Assembly (NCBI GenBank): GCA_964250615.1
Contig: CAXUGM010000018.1
DNA: 64,000 bases
Reading direction: 5' to 3' (one strand)
DNA from: Blautia sp900556555
GTDB taxonomy: Bacteria; Bacillota; Clostridia; Lachnospirales; Lachnospiraceae
Shown here one piece after another: positions 33,391-42,165 of the stretch. A program made the translations under genes and the position numbers. The notes under the pieces are model-generated. The model was not told the DNA's origin. It saw only the letters and a list, made by a program, of their open reading frames with translations, and ran no database searches. Every line of letters starts with the position of its first letter. Within the stretch, counting starts at the first letter, position 1.

Positions 33391-35125
33391 CACAATTTCC
33401 TCCTTTTGCATATCGTTCCAGTTCCTGCTGGGCATTCCAAAGCTTTGCATATACGCCGTTCTGTAGGAGCAGTGTTTTATGCTCTCCCATTTCTGCGATA
33501 TTCCCTTTGTCGAGAACATAGATATTGTCTGCACCGGCTACGTTGGCAAGGCGGTGGGAAATCAGGATAACCGTTTTTGTTTTTGCAAGTGCATAAATCT
33601 GTGTCATAATATCATTTTCACTCTCCACATCAATGTTAGAGGTGGCTTCATCAAAAATATATACCGGGCTGTCATGGAGTAAGGCTCTTGCCAAAGCAAG
33701 ACGCTGGCACTGGCCACCGGAAAGATTCGATGCTTTTTCACTCAATATGGTATCCAGCCCTTTTTCACCTTTCAGGAATTCTGCAAGTTTCACCTGTTCC
33801 AGCACTTGCCAGAGTGTATCCTCACCGGCATCAGGCTGAGCCATCAACAGATTCTCCCGGACAGTACCTTTAAACAAATAGCTTTGATGAGAAATATAAG
33901 TAAAATTTTCCATCAGACTGGATTCATTTATTTCAGAAAGAGGGCATCCTCCGACCGTAATTTCCCCACGGTATTCCCGATGATGTCCCATAAGAATTGA
34001 GGAGATGGTTGATTTACCACATCCGGATTCGCCCACAATGGCGGTGAAGCTCCCTTTCGGAAAATCCATATTGATTCCGTGAAGAATTTCCCGGCCTACT
34101 TCATAGGAGAATCGAAGATTATGGCATTTCATGGAACAGTCATCGGGAACAGGTACATTTTTGGACTCTGGTTCGGGCAGATCCAGCAAAAAGAATATCT
34201 TGTCAGAAGCTGCCATTCCATTCATTGCAATGTGGAAGAAAGAACCTAAAAGCCGCATTGGAAGGAAAAAATCCGCAGCCAGTAAAATAATCATGATACA
34301 TCCAAACAAGTCCACTTTACCGTTTCTGAACTGAAGTACCGCCAAAATTACGCCAAGTGCCGCACCTCCATAAGCGATCAAATCCATGATGGTGATGGAG
34401 TTCAACTGCATGGTCAGGACTTTCATGGTTATCTTCCGGAAATGCTCACTTTGCTTATTCATTTCTCTATGTTTAAATTCATCTGCCTGATAGATTTTGG
34501 TAGTCGTCAGTCCCTGAAGATTTTCAAGAAATGTATCCCCAAGAGCCGTGTACTGGCTCCAGTATTTCGCCAGAAGTTTCTTAGCCCACCGCTGAATCAT
34601 AATAATCGTCACAGGAATCATGGGAACACACACCAGCAATACAAGTGCACTGGGAAAATTTACAACACTTAAAACACCAAATAACGTAAGGGGTGCCAGC
34701 ATTGCATAAAAGAACTGTGGCAGATAGGCACCAAAATAAGTTTCCAATTGATCCACGCCTTCTACTGCAACCTGAACAACTTCTGATGTCTTTATCTGTT
34801 CATGATAAGAAGAACCAAGTCTCAAAAGCTTTCTGTAAATCATCTGACGAAGGGTTTTCTTCACTTCCTTAGAAGAAAGATAACTCATTCTGCTGGAAAC
34901 AATAGCACATAGAAACCGCACGGCAATTGCAGTAGCAGCAACTACGGCGGTCAAAACAAGCTGCCTGTCTCCGGCTGTTCCTTCGTATAAATTTTGGAGC
35001 ATTTTGGCAATGGCTCCCATTATGCTGATGTTGGCTGCCAATGAAATCCATTGACTGGTCACATTTCCGGCTATGTATTTTTTACTTTCTTTGACTGTAC
35101 CAATCAGTCTCTTATTAATCATCAT
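33371..35125 (-). CDS. ABC exporter-type ATPase/permease, first half of a heterodimer
   Basis: 584 residues: six membrane spans over the first ~320, then the ATPase with Walker A GESGCGKST, LSGGQCQRLALARALL, Walker B VYIFDEATSNID, switch ISHRLA. It resembles CydD and YbtP-type proteins. Both halves keep complete signatures. No cytochrome bd genes are in the window, so a CydDC role is not supported by context. A short AGGTGT site precedes the ATG; transcription comes from the leader at 35159-35257. Confidence 0.87.
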   Translation of the reverse strand: MMINKRLIGTVKESKKYIAGNVTSQWISLAANISIMGAIAKMLQNLYEGTAGDRQLVLTAVVAATAIAVRFLCAIVSSRMSYLSSKEVKKTLRQMIYRKLLRLGSSYHEQIKTSEVVQVAVEGVDQLETYFGAYLPQFFYAMLAPLTLFGVLSVVNFPSALVLLVCVPMIPVTIIMIQRWAKKLLAKYWSQYTALGDTFLENLQGLTTTKIYQADEFKHREMNKQSEHFRKITMKVLTMQLNSITIMDLIAYGGAALGVILAVLQFRNGKVDLFGCIMIILLAADFFLPMRLLGSFFHIAMNGMAASDKIFFLLDLPEPESKNVPVPDDCSMKCHNLRFSYEVGREILHGINMDFPKGSFTAIVGESGCGKSTISSILMGHHREYRGEITVGGCPLSEINESSLMENFTYISHQSYLFKGTVRENLLMAQPDAGEDTLWQVLEQVKLAEFLKGEKGLDTILSEKASNLSGGQCQRLALARALLHDSPVYIFDEATSNIDVESENDIMTQIYALAKTKTVILISHRLANVAGADNIYVLDKGNIAEMGEHKTLLLQNGVYAKLWNAQQELERYAKGGNCDAAERI

Positions 35126-35158
35126 ATCTTACACCTGTCCGTTCTGCGTTTATTTTAG

Positions 35159-35257
35159 TTAGCTTAATCTAACCAGCAACAAAAGAAAAAACCTCTTGCG
35201 AGGCGATTAGTCTTATCTAACTGCAAACAGGATATCAGATACACATACGTTTGTCAA
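35159..35257 (-). promoter_or_regulatory. Dual-operator leader of the ABC transporter operon
   Basis: Minus strand TTGACA (35252-35257), 17 bases, TATCCT (35229-35234). Two TTAG-N6-CTAA elements lie at 35207-35220 (near the start site) and 35159-35172, 48 bases apart, with a hairpin CCTC-GCAA-GAGG (35192-35203) plus T-run between. Same plan as the leader at 36483-36582. The motif resembles DtxR/MntR-type metal boxes (inference). Confidence 0.7.
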
Positions 35258-35377
35258 CAAAAATAATTTTAAATTTCCTCAGAGGCATAAATTTACAATA
35301 AGAAATCTTTAGAATCTGTGGCTGGGGAGGCATGGCCTTAAATGCTTCGGCTTTGGATACCTGTATTAAGGCTACGG

Positions 35378-35728
35378 TTACTTCTGCCATGTATGATATG
35401 AGCTATGTAAAATCATCTTTTTATGAAACACGAATACATGAATGGCCAGAAAAAATACCAGTCCAATAGAACTCATATCATGAACCAGAAGGATAACCGG
35501 ATATTCTTCTAAAATCATGCCAGATAATCCGCTGATAAATGAAAATAGGATAAGCACTAACAGCATCCAACGCTTAAAATTTAATTTTTTCCGATGAGTA
35601 ACTATATGGATTATACTTAAAAGAAGAAACACCGTTGCAGCTAATTTATGAATATGGATGCCTGTGACAGGAACCATGATGGTAAGGACAAAACTAATCA
35701 GTAATAAAATATTGAGACTTTTTTTCAT
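35378..35728 (-). CDS. DUF4405-like four-helix membrane protein
   Basis: 116 residues with about four hydrophobic spans and histidines placed in helices (GIHIHKL, IHIVTHRKK, AIHVFVFHKK) as in DUF4405/cytochrome b561-like proteins that may bind haem. Its ATG overlaps the DUF454 stop. Function unknown; a redox or metal role fits its operon. Confidence 0.65.
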   Translation of the reverse strand: MKKSLNILLLISFVLTIMVPVTGIHIHKLAATVFLLLSIIHIVTHRKKLNFKRWMLLVLILFSFISGLSGMILEEYPVILLVHDMSSIGLVFFLAIHVFVFHKKMILHSSYHTWQK

Positions 35729-36117
35729 ACATCGTTTCCTTTCCTTACTGGTATTGTTTTAACACCAAAAATAAAATACAACAGATGGAAGATCCATACA
35801 CATCCCAGCACAATGCAGCCGGTAACAATCCCCTGTAACCCCATCATAAGAAAACCAATGCTCATCAAAAATGTTACAGTGAGCATAATCCGGCATTTCG
35901 TTTTTCTGGTCATGCCTTTGCCTGCCACAAAGTCTTCAAGATTGTTTTTATATAAATTTGTGTTCTTAAACCAGATATCCAGTTTTCGGGAAGACCGGGT
36001 AAAACAAAAGGCAGCAAGCATCAAAAATGGAAAAGCAGGCAGCATAGGAAGCACAGCACCGATTGCTCCCAAACCAACACCTACACATCCAAGAAAAATA
36101 TACAATACTCTTTTCAT
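35725..36117 (-). CDS. DUF454 (YbaN family) inner-membrane protein
   Basis: 130 residues, two to three hydrophobic spans, with the family element PMLPAFPFLMLAAFCFTRSS and the MTRKTK loop. Function is unknown in all bacteria. A near-copy with a frameshift lies at 31345-31736 at the end of the neighbouring ABC operon. ATGA-type overlaps tie it to genes on both sides. Confidence 0.88.
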   Translation of the reverse strand: MKRVLYIFLGCVGVGLGAIGAVLPMLPAFPFLMLAAFCFTRSSRKLDIWFKNTNLYKNNLEDFVAGKGMTRKTKCRIMLTVTFLMSIGFLMMGLQGIVTGCIVLGCVWIFHLLYFIFGVKTIPVRKGNDV

Positions 36118-36449
36118 TTGTAAACCTCCATCCGTTTCTTTTCTTTTTTGCTTTCTATGATATGATGAACTGCCATAGCAGGATGATAGAACATCATTCT
36201 GGGTCCTGAAAACTGCATAACCTCCCGGATTTTTTCCCGCATATCTTTTTTATAACAATGAACCCTGCAGTTAGAACAAAAAGTCTTACTTTCCATAAAA
36301 GGGCATGCATCACTCCGTTGCCTTGCATAAGCTTCCATCGCTGCACATTCAGGACAAAGTGTTTTATGTCCGTGTTTTTTCTTACAATAAAGAGCAATCA
36401 TAAATGAAACAATTTCTTTTTCTTGTTCCCTTTTTGTTTTTATATCCAT
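36114..36449 (-). CDS. ygbA: YgbA family protein (nitric-oxide-stimulated promoter family)
   Basis: 111 residues with a pattern of cysteines as in YgbA: LCPECAAMEAYA, CPFMESKTFCSNCRVHCYKKDMRE, then the GPRMMFYHP motif and HHIIE. E. coli ygbA is induced by nitric oxide and its product helps repair nitrosative damage; the cysteines suggest an iron-sulfur cluster or zinc. First gene of a three-gene operon behind the leader at 36483-36582. Confidence 0.85.
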   Translation of the reverse strand: MDIKTKREQEKEIVSFMIALYCKKKHGHKTLCPECAAMEAYARQRSDACPFMESKTFCSNCRVHCYKKDMREKIREVMQFSGPRMMFYHPAMAVHHIIESKKEKKRMEVYK

Positions 36450-36482
36450 TCCTTCATTCTCCTGTATTTTGAACTTGTGTAA

Positions 36483-36582
36483 TTAGTAATAACTAACTAT
36501 ATGTGAAAAAGAAAAACCTCTACGGTAGAGGTTAGCTTATACTAACTAAATGAAGTTTATCAAATGTGGTCTTTTTTGTCAA
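36483..36582 (-). promoter_or_regulatory. Dual-operator leader of the ygbA operon
   Basis: Minus strand TTGACA (36577-36582), 17 bases, TAAACT (36554-36559). TTAG-N6-CTAA elements at 36532-36545 and 36483-36496, 49 bases apart, with the hairpin CCTCTA-CGG-TAGAGG (36517-36531) and a T-run between them. The plan copies the leader of the adjacent ABC operon. Confidence 0.7.
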
Positions 36583-36603
36583 TACAAATATTTTCAGGCA
36601 GCA

Positions 36604-36650
36604 AAAAACACGCAGGCAAAAATCTATTCCGATTCTTACTTGCGTGTTTT
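36604..36650 (-). terminator. Terminator of the VTC-DUF4956 operon
   Basis: AAACACGC (36606-36613) pairs with GCGTGTTT (36642-36649) around a long loop, and on the minus strand the stem is followed by TTTTTTGC. It lies beyond the damaged glycosyltransferase gene. Confidence 0.65.
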
Positions 36651-36683
36651 CCTGCTTGATAAAACAAATTTATACGAATTTTG

Positions 36684-36839
36684 TCATTTCCATATATCAC
36701 TTTTCAAAATATCCCGGATGGTCTGCATAGACAAATCCACAGAAGCAATTTCATCTGCACATCTTTTTAATTCCTTCCGAATCGTTTCTTCATGCGGTAC
36801 ACCTCCTCCACGAAGGAGCATTGGAAAGGAACAGAGAAA
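36684..36839 (-). pseudogene. Unidentified coding fragment after the glycosyltransferase
   Basis: A minus-strand frame reads PHEETIRKELKRCADEIA and IRDILKSDIWK up to its stop at 36684. It looks like the C-terminal helices of some protein rather than noise, but I do not recognise it, and its upstream part runs in a different frame from the GtrA-like sequence. Probably a join left by a deletion. Confidence 0.35.
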
Positions 36840-37479
36840 TGCTTTTTGAAAATCCGCTGGTAAACCAAAGAAGCAGGCTGTATATTCCATAGTCCAGAAA
36901 AAAACTTATCAAGGATGAGGCAGAAAACTTTAAAATCTCTTTATATATCCTGCAGGAATCCTGAAAAGGATGGAAATGGGAACTGGCATTGTCATTAATA
37001 TAAATGGTTTCAATTCCTATTTCCCTCATAGGAATCTTGTTTCTGGAACATGCTAATAATACATTCATTTCATATTCATACCGTTCCCCAGGAATGGTAA
37101 GCAGTTCTGCAAGGAGAGTGTGGTCAAAAGCCCGAAGCCCTGTCTGGGTATCATAAATACGGATACCTGTGGTAAACATATAGACCATACGGATAATCTG
37201 ATTGCCCAGCCTGCTTTTGAAAGGAGTTTCCTTCTGTATTTTCCTGCGGCCAAGCACAAGACATCCTGGATGCTTTTGGGCCATTTTACATACCATCTCC
37301 ACATCCTTGGGCCGGTGCTGGCCGTCTGCGTCTACGGTTACAACGGTATAATTTTCTGATATGTATTTTTGACCTGTTTTTAAGGCACAGCCTTTTTCTT
37401 TTAGTTTCTCCACTAGATTTATCAGGCAGGGATCTGGATTATAAGCTGGTATCAATGCAATTTTTAAACATGGTTTCAT
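36790..37479 (-). pseudogene. Family 2 glycosyltransferase with GtrA-like tail, internally deleted and truncated
   Basis: 229 codons. The start LKIALIPAYNPD and the later VTVDADGQHRPKD, GRRKIQKETPFKSRLGN and YEYEMNVLL are typical of polyprenyl-phosphate glycosyltransferases, but KLKEKG jumps directly to CALKTGQKY: the segment of about 40 residues holding the first nucleotide-sugar aspartates (VVDDGS region) is missing in frame. The tail starts a GtrA-type membrane domain (FSASSLISFFLDYGIYS) and ends abruptly in SNAPSWRRCTA. Unlikely to be active. Confidence 0.7.
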
Positions 37480-39344
37480 AGGCTGTTCTCTCCTTTTCCT
37501 GGCCTGCCCTGCATACCTCCTTCTTTCCTGCCGCCTCTTTCTCCACCATTGTTTCCAGGGATACCTCCCTGAGAAGGATTTCCATAAACCAGGCCGTCCA
37601 TGGTAATATTCTGTTCTGCTGTTCCGGCTTTTAGAGTATAGGTTTCCCCCTGCTGGATTTCAGGACTGCTTACAATCACAGAAGAATATTCCTTTTCTGC
37701 TGTCCAGCCAAGAAGTTCTGTACCGCTGATATCCAGAAGTGCAATCTCCGTATTCGTTTCCTGTTCCTCTACATTCACCATAATAACGCCCTGGGTGGAA
37801 GAAGAATCAAAATTTTGTGCCATACCGGAGGAACCAGAAGCAACAAAGATACCACCTGTGATTTGAGCTGTTCCACTATAATCTAAGGTTCCATTTCCAT
37901 CATTCGTAGGTCCTGAGACATAAGTTTCCCCACCGGAAACCGTAATATCTCCATTGGAATCGATTCCATCTCCAGAGGCGTTTACATGAAGGATACCTCC
38001 TGAAACGTGAATATAAGCCCCTTCTGTGGATGCAAACTGATCTCCCCCAGGCCCCGGTCCTTCAAAACCACTGCTGTCATTTCCTCCTGCCGCATTTATT
38101 CCATCATCTGATGCCAATACAGAACTCTCACCGCCTGTAACATCGATACTCAATCCTTCGATTCCTTCGTAGCTTTTGGCAATATCTATGGTTCCGCCGG
38201 CAATGGTTACATTGGAATCAGCGTGAATGCCGTCATCTCCGGATGACAAGGTGTAAGTCCCATCATGGATGACAAGATTTCCATTGGAATGAAGGGTATC
38301 ATCTTCTGCATCAAGGGTGTAGGTGCCTCCTTTTAATACCATCTGTGTAGCTGCTTTCATTCCCTTGCTGCTGGTGGTATCTTCTGCTGTTTCCTCCTGG
38401 GCTGGCCGTTCCATGGGTTTTCCGTCTCCACCATTCTGATTCTGTACACTGGCACTGCCATTTCCTGTCAGAATGGTATAGGTGCCGCCTTCTGCCTGTA
38501 ACCATGAGCTGGCACTGATTCCGTCCTGCTGAGATTTAATATCAAAGGTTCCTCCTGCAAGATAGATAAAACCAAGGCTGCTGTCCTCTGTATGTTCCCC
38601 ATGGATTCCATCTTTTCCTGATACAATGGTATAAGAGCCATTGGAAATACGGACACTGTCCTTTCCTGCAATCCCATGACTGGCACTGGTAATCACATAA
38701 GTTCCGCTTGTCAAAATCAGATCATCTTTTGATACTATCCCATGTCCTTCCTGTGCGGTGACCGTGAGCATTCCTTCTCCATTAAAGGCCAGGTCTGATT
38801 TTGAAAATACTGCTGCGTCAATATTGTTTTCATCAATGGCAGTATAAGTACCGCTATGTTCCAGGCTGTTTTCTGTTCCGGATACAGTGGTGACAAACAC
38901 TTTATCGGCAGAGCGTACATACAAGGCTGCTGACTGGGTACTGGAGATGCTCACACCGTTTAAAACCAGCTGTATTTTGTCCGTATCCTCTGCTTCCACG
39001 ATTACCATTCCGTTTGATAGCGAACCGGAAAGGATGTACGTTCCTTCTTCTTTGATTGTCACGGTATTTTCTGTAATGGACACAGCATCTGATTCACAGG
39101 AAGAACCATTATCAGCCAGAGAAATGGCAACGCTTTCCGATTCGTCATATCCCACTTCTTTGTCACGGTCTGAAAACATATCAGAAGTATCTATTTCCGT
39201 AACTGTAGCACTGACTGCAGCAGAAGATTCTGTACTTGTACTTTGTTCTGTGTTTTGTTGTGTACTCTGCTCCGTCTGTGTATTACAGCCGGACAACATC
39301 AATGTTCCCATCATGAAAAATAATAAAACTTCTCTTTTACGCAT
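37476..39344 (-). CDS. Carbohydrate-binding domain lipoprotein (DUF4353, Cthe_2159-like)
   Basis: 622 residues from ATG 39344 behind TAGGAGG. A signal peptide ends in the lipobox LSGC, so it is a surface lipoprotein; a Ser/Thr/Gln-rich linker follows. The body is a right-handed beta-helix with recurring DGI turns (KDGIHGE, QQDGISA, DDGIHAD, DDGINAA, GDGIDSN), as in the polygalacturonate-binding Cthe_2159 family. The C-terminus is Gly/Pro/Arg rich. It ends the VTC-DUF4956 set, a recurrent neighbourhood in Lachnospiraceae. Confidence 0.88.
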   Translation of the reverse strand: MRKREVLLFFMMGTLMLSGCNTQTEQSTQQNTEQSTSTESSAAVSATVTEIDTSDMFSDRDKEVGYDESESVAISLADNGSSCESDAVSITENTVTIKEEGTYILSGSLSNGMVIVEAEDTDKIQLVLNGVSISSTQSAALYVRSADKVFVTTVSGTENSLEHSGTYTAIDENNIDAAVFSKSDLAFNGEGMLTVTAQEGHGIVSKDDLILTSGTYVITSASHGIAGKDSVRISNGSYTIVSGKDGIHGEHTEDSSLGFIYLAGGTFDIKSQQDGISASSWLQAEGGTYTILTGNGSASVQNQNGGDGKPMERPAQEETAEDTTSSKGMKAATQMVLKGGTYTLDAEDDTLHSNGNLVIHDGTYTLSSGDDGIHADSNVTIAGGTIDIAKSYEGIEGLSIDVTGGESSVLASDDGINAAGGNDSSGFEGPGPGGDQFASTEGAYIHVSGGILHVNASGDGIDSNGDITVSGGETYVSGPTNDGNGTLDYSGTAQITGGIFVASGSSGMAQNFDSSSTQGVIMVNVEEQETNTEIALLDISGTELLGWTAEKEYSSVIVSSPEIQQGETYTLKAGTAEQNITMDGLVYGNPSQGGIPGNNGGERGGRKEGGMQGRPGKGENSL

Positions 39345-39357
39345 CAAACACCGCCTC

Positions 39358-40053
39358 CTATAATTCTCCGATGACCGTTTCTTGTCTGCACATGGTAATT
39401 TCAAGGTTTCCGTTTCTGCACCGGAGAGCATCAATGAGTTCTTTTTCCTTTGCAGGATCCTTTAATGTCAGGTTGTAGGTGAGTTTAAACAAGCTTCCCA
39501 TGTTGGTCGTTTTAATCTGCACTACATCATAATCGGTAGTATAGTTCTTTAAAATCTTGTCAAATACGCCGCTGTAATCCAAATCTTCCGGTATGGTAAT
39601 ATGTAAGGTTTTATAACGCAATCCATGTTTTCTTGTTCCAAAGTCCATACGGTTATACAGCAGCATCATTCCGCCCAGAAGCAGTGCAGACAACAGTGCA
39701 TACGCCAGATACCCCATTCCTGCCACCAGGCCGGAGCACATAGCAAGGAAAATCGCCCCGATTTCTTTTGCCGAACCTGGAACAGAACGGAAACGCACCA
39801 GGCTGAAAGCTCCTGCGACGGCCACGCCGGTTCCTACATTTCCGTTGACCATCATAATCACCACACAGACCACGGCGGGAAGCAAAGCCAGGGTTGCTAC
39901 AAAGCTTTTGGTATATTTGGTTCCATACATATAAGTACCTGTCAAAATCAGGCCAATCAAAAGGGCACATCCCACGCATAATAAAAAATCCGAAATAGAA
40001 ATCACACTGGTCATATCCGTATCAAAAATTCCCTGAAATAAAGTATTAGACAT
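39358..40053 (-). CDS. DUF4956 membrane protein
   Basis: 231 residues from ATG 40053 after GGGAGG. About four membrane spans fill the first 130 residues, including the family signature GAFSLVRFRSVPGSAKE; a cytosolic alpha/beta domain follows (KTLHITIPEDLDYSG). Function unknown, but the family nearly always neighbours VTC and CotH or carbohydrate-binding genes. Overlaps the VTC gene by 8 bases. Confidence 0.9.
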   Translation of the reverse strand: MSNTLFQGIFDTDMTSVISISDFLLCVGCALLIGLILTGTYMYGTKYTKSFVATLALLPAVVCVVIMMVNGNVGTGVAVAGAFSLVRFRSVPGSAKEIGAIFLAMCSGLVAGMGYLAYALLSALLLGGMMLLYNRMDFGTRKHGLRYKTLHITIPEDLDYSGVFDKILKNYTTDYDVVQIKTTNMGSLFKLTYNLTLKDPAKEKELIDALRCRNGNLEITMCRQETVIGEL

Positions 40054-40765
40054 TGCTGTATCCTCCCTGTAAAGATTCTGCCAGCATACACTGATAAGCA
40101 GAACCGTATTTTGAAAATGATGTTTTATATAAATGATGTTTGGTAAGTGTTTCACTCATCCAGAGGGGAATTCCGCCGGAAGTTTTGATTTCCATAAGCG
40201 TCTGGTCTTCCCCCAGCAAAGAAATTCCATAAAGCTCACTGCCAAGGGAAAAGTCTTTTCTCCGATAAAGAATATTTTCATCAAAGGTTACCCGGAAGTC
40301 ACTGCCATCCAGGGAATAAAAGGCTTCCCGTTCATAAGATAAAAATACAGACGGATGAAGGGTTTCATAGTAATCACGAAAATACTGAATTTCATCTCCG
40401 ATTTGTGAATGTACCGGAAGAGGTTTTCCTGTCTGGAAACTTTCCATAACTTTCTCTTCCGGAAGCTGCAATCTCCGCTTGTAAACCACAGATTTATATT
40501 TTTTCTTGATTTCCACAAACACCGGATCCGTTGTCTGTACTGGCTTATAGCTTCGGATGCGGAGCTTTTCTTTATATACCGGTTTTTCAAGTGAACGCCG
40601 GATCAGCCGGAAGGTGTCGGTATCAAAATAAATATTTCTTATAATGGTTCTTCCGTAATCATCCAGTTTCATATGAGGCTGCATTGCCAGAAGCACCTGT
40701 TCTTTTTCCTGCCTGTTCAGCAGATATTTCAATTCATAACGCTTAAAGGTCATTTGATAGGCCAT
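40046..40765 (-). CDS. VTC domain protein (polyphosphate polymerase-like)
   Basis: 239 residues matching the VTC catalytic tunnel domain: FKRYELKYLLN, the basic KEKLRIRSY, EIKKKYKSVVYKRR, YEREAF and the metal-binding LMEIKTSGG. In yeast Vtc4 this fold makes polyphosphate from ATP. In bacteria with DUF4956 and CotH-like partners its product is not settled. AGGAGG precedes the ATG. Confidence 0.9.
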   Translation of the reverse strand: MAYQMTFKRYELKYLLNRQEKEQVLLAMQPHMKLDDYGRTIIRNIYFDTDTFRLIRRSLEKPVYKEKLRIRSYKPVQTTDPVFVEIKKKYKSVVYKRRLQLPEEKVMESFQTGKPLPVHSQIGDEIQYFRDYYETLHPSVFLSYEREAFYSLDGSDFRVTFDENILYRRKDFSLGSELYGISLLGEDQTLMEIKTSGGIPLWMSETLTKHHLYKTSFSKYGSAYQCMLAESLQGGYSNV

Positions 40766-40857
40766 AGTGTTCCTCCTGTTTTTGTATTTTACATATATAA
40801 AATACGTTCTGAACCTTAATTTAACTTAAAAGAATCATCATTTTTGAAATATCGAAT

Positions 40858-40893
40858 AAAAAAGCCCGTAACAAACACGATGTTTGTACGAGC
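40858..40893 (-). terminator. Terminator of the two-component operon
   Basis: On the minus strand GCTCGTACAAACA pairs with TGTTTGTTACGGGC (40864-40893) around CGT, then TTTTTT. It separates the histidine kinase from the VTC operon. Confidence 0.85.
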
Positions 40894-40947
40894 TATGTAA
40901 AATTATTTTTCTCTTTGTTTTTCACATTGTGTGAATCTCACCTTTTT

Positions 40948-42165
40948 TCAGAACACCACTGTAATCCGCAAGGATTTTTCATCCCTTGTCTCCGCAAGGA
41001 TTTTCCCTTTGTGAGACTCTACCGTAGCTGCTGCAATAGAAAGTCCTAAGCCATATCCGCCGGTCTGGGAATTTCTGGAAGCATCTGTGCGGTAAAACCG
41101 GTCAAATAAATGGAGAATCTGTTCTTTGGAAATAAATTCTGTTGTATTAAAAACAGACAGATAGATACGGTTTTTCTTCTTTTCTAAAGTGACAGAAATT
41201 TGCCCATTTTTGTTGGTATATTTTACTGCATTGTCAAGAAGGATTGTTATGAGCTCCCGGATTGCTTTTTCATCACCTTTCATGGAAATCATGGGTTCAA
41301 TGGTACTGGTTAAGTCTTTTTCCTGTACTTTTGCCGGAGCCTGGAAGGTGTGGCATATTTCTTCCACCATGTCGGACAGCGGAAAATCCATTATTCTAAA
41401 GCTGTCCGGTCCTTCCTCCATACGGGAAAGCATGACAAGGGTATTGGTCAGGTCAGCAAGCCGTTTTGTCTGTCCCTGGATATCCTGCAGCCATTCATTT
41501 TCCCCAAAGTCCATTTCCAAAACTTCAGTATCTGCCTCAATAATCGTCAATGGGGTTTTTAATTCATGTCCTGCATCGGTAATAAAACGCTTCTGTTTTT
41601 CATAATTATCAGAGAAGGGCTTTACAATACGGGCAGATAAATAAACCATTAAAACAAACACGGATAAAAGCCCAAGGCCGGATACACCGAAGGTTGTCAG
41701 TAAAAAGTTCTGGAAATTGTCTAATTGCCGCCTGCAATCCAGGAAAATAATACGTACTTCCCCATTGGAAGAACATCTCCAATACCGGTAATCCTCCAAA
41801 AATCCTTTTTCTGTTTCTTTTCCCCAAACTTCTGAAGCATATTCCATTGCTTTTGCTGTATCAATGGACACTATCTTTGAAGTATCTGTTAAAATGATGT
41901 CACCATTTTCATTAAGTAAAACAGAAAAAAATCTGGACTCATAAGGAATTTCCGGTGACATTCCAGGCCGGTCATCTTTTCTGTTTCCTGGGAATTTTTG
42001 AGGAAATTTTCCTGCATTTTCCTCCAGAATTTCGAGGATCCGATCAGCATCTGCCACAATTTTCCTGTAATTTAAAATGCCTACGATTCCTCCAATCACA
42101 AAAAGAACGAAAAAAAGTGAAGCCATAGACGCAGCAATTAATTTGATACGAAGTTTTTTGATCAT
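40948..42165 (-). CDS. Sensor histidine kinase
   Basis: 405 residues with two membrane spans (about 9-33 and 160-180), a sensor loop of about 125 residues rich in basic and proline residues, a HisKA domain with the histidine in GHELKTPLTIIEAD, and an HATPase domain (LLDNAVKYT, GYGLGLSI). The signal is unknown. It overlaps its regulator by an ATGA junction. Its position upstream of the VTC-DUF4956 set, as in related genomes, hints it may control that set. Confidence 0.92.
   Translation of the reverse strand: MIKKLRIKLIAASMASLFFVLFVIGGIVGILNYRKIVADADRILEILEENAGKFPQKFPGNRKDDRPGMSPEIPYESRFFSVLLNENGDIILTDTSKIVSIDTAKAMEYASEVWGKETEKGFLEDYRYWRCSSNGEVRIIFLDCRRQLDNFQNFLLTTFGVSGLGLLSVFVLMVYLSARIVKPFSDNYEKQKRFITDAGHELKTPLTIIEADTEVLEMDFGENEWLQDIQGQTKRLADLTNTLVMLSRMEEGPDSFRIMDFPLSDMVEEICHTFQAPAKVQEKDLTSTIEPMISMKGDEKAIRELITILLDNAVKYTNKNGQISVTLEKKKNRIYLSVFNTTEFISKEQILHLFDRFYRTDASRNSQTGGYGLGLSIAAATVESHKGKILAETRDEKSLRITVVF

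Noticed and set aside
31750..35125. CydDC cytochrome bd assembly transporter
   Set aside because: The proteins resemble CydC/CydD, but no cydAB is near and the leader suggests another regulon, so the name was not used.
38887..39363. 158-codon frame antisense to the DGI-repeat lipoprotein
   Set aside because: Shadow of repetitive codons in the real gene.
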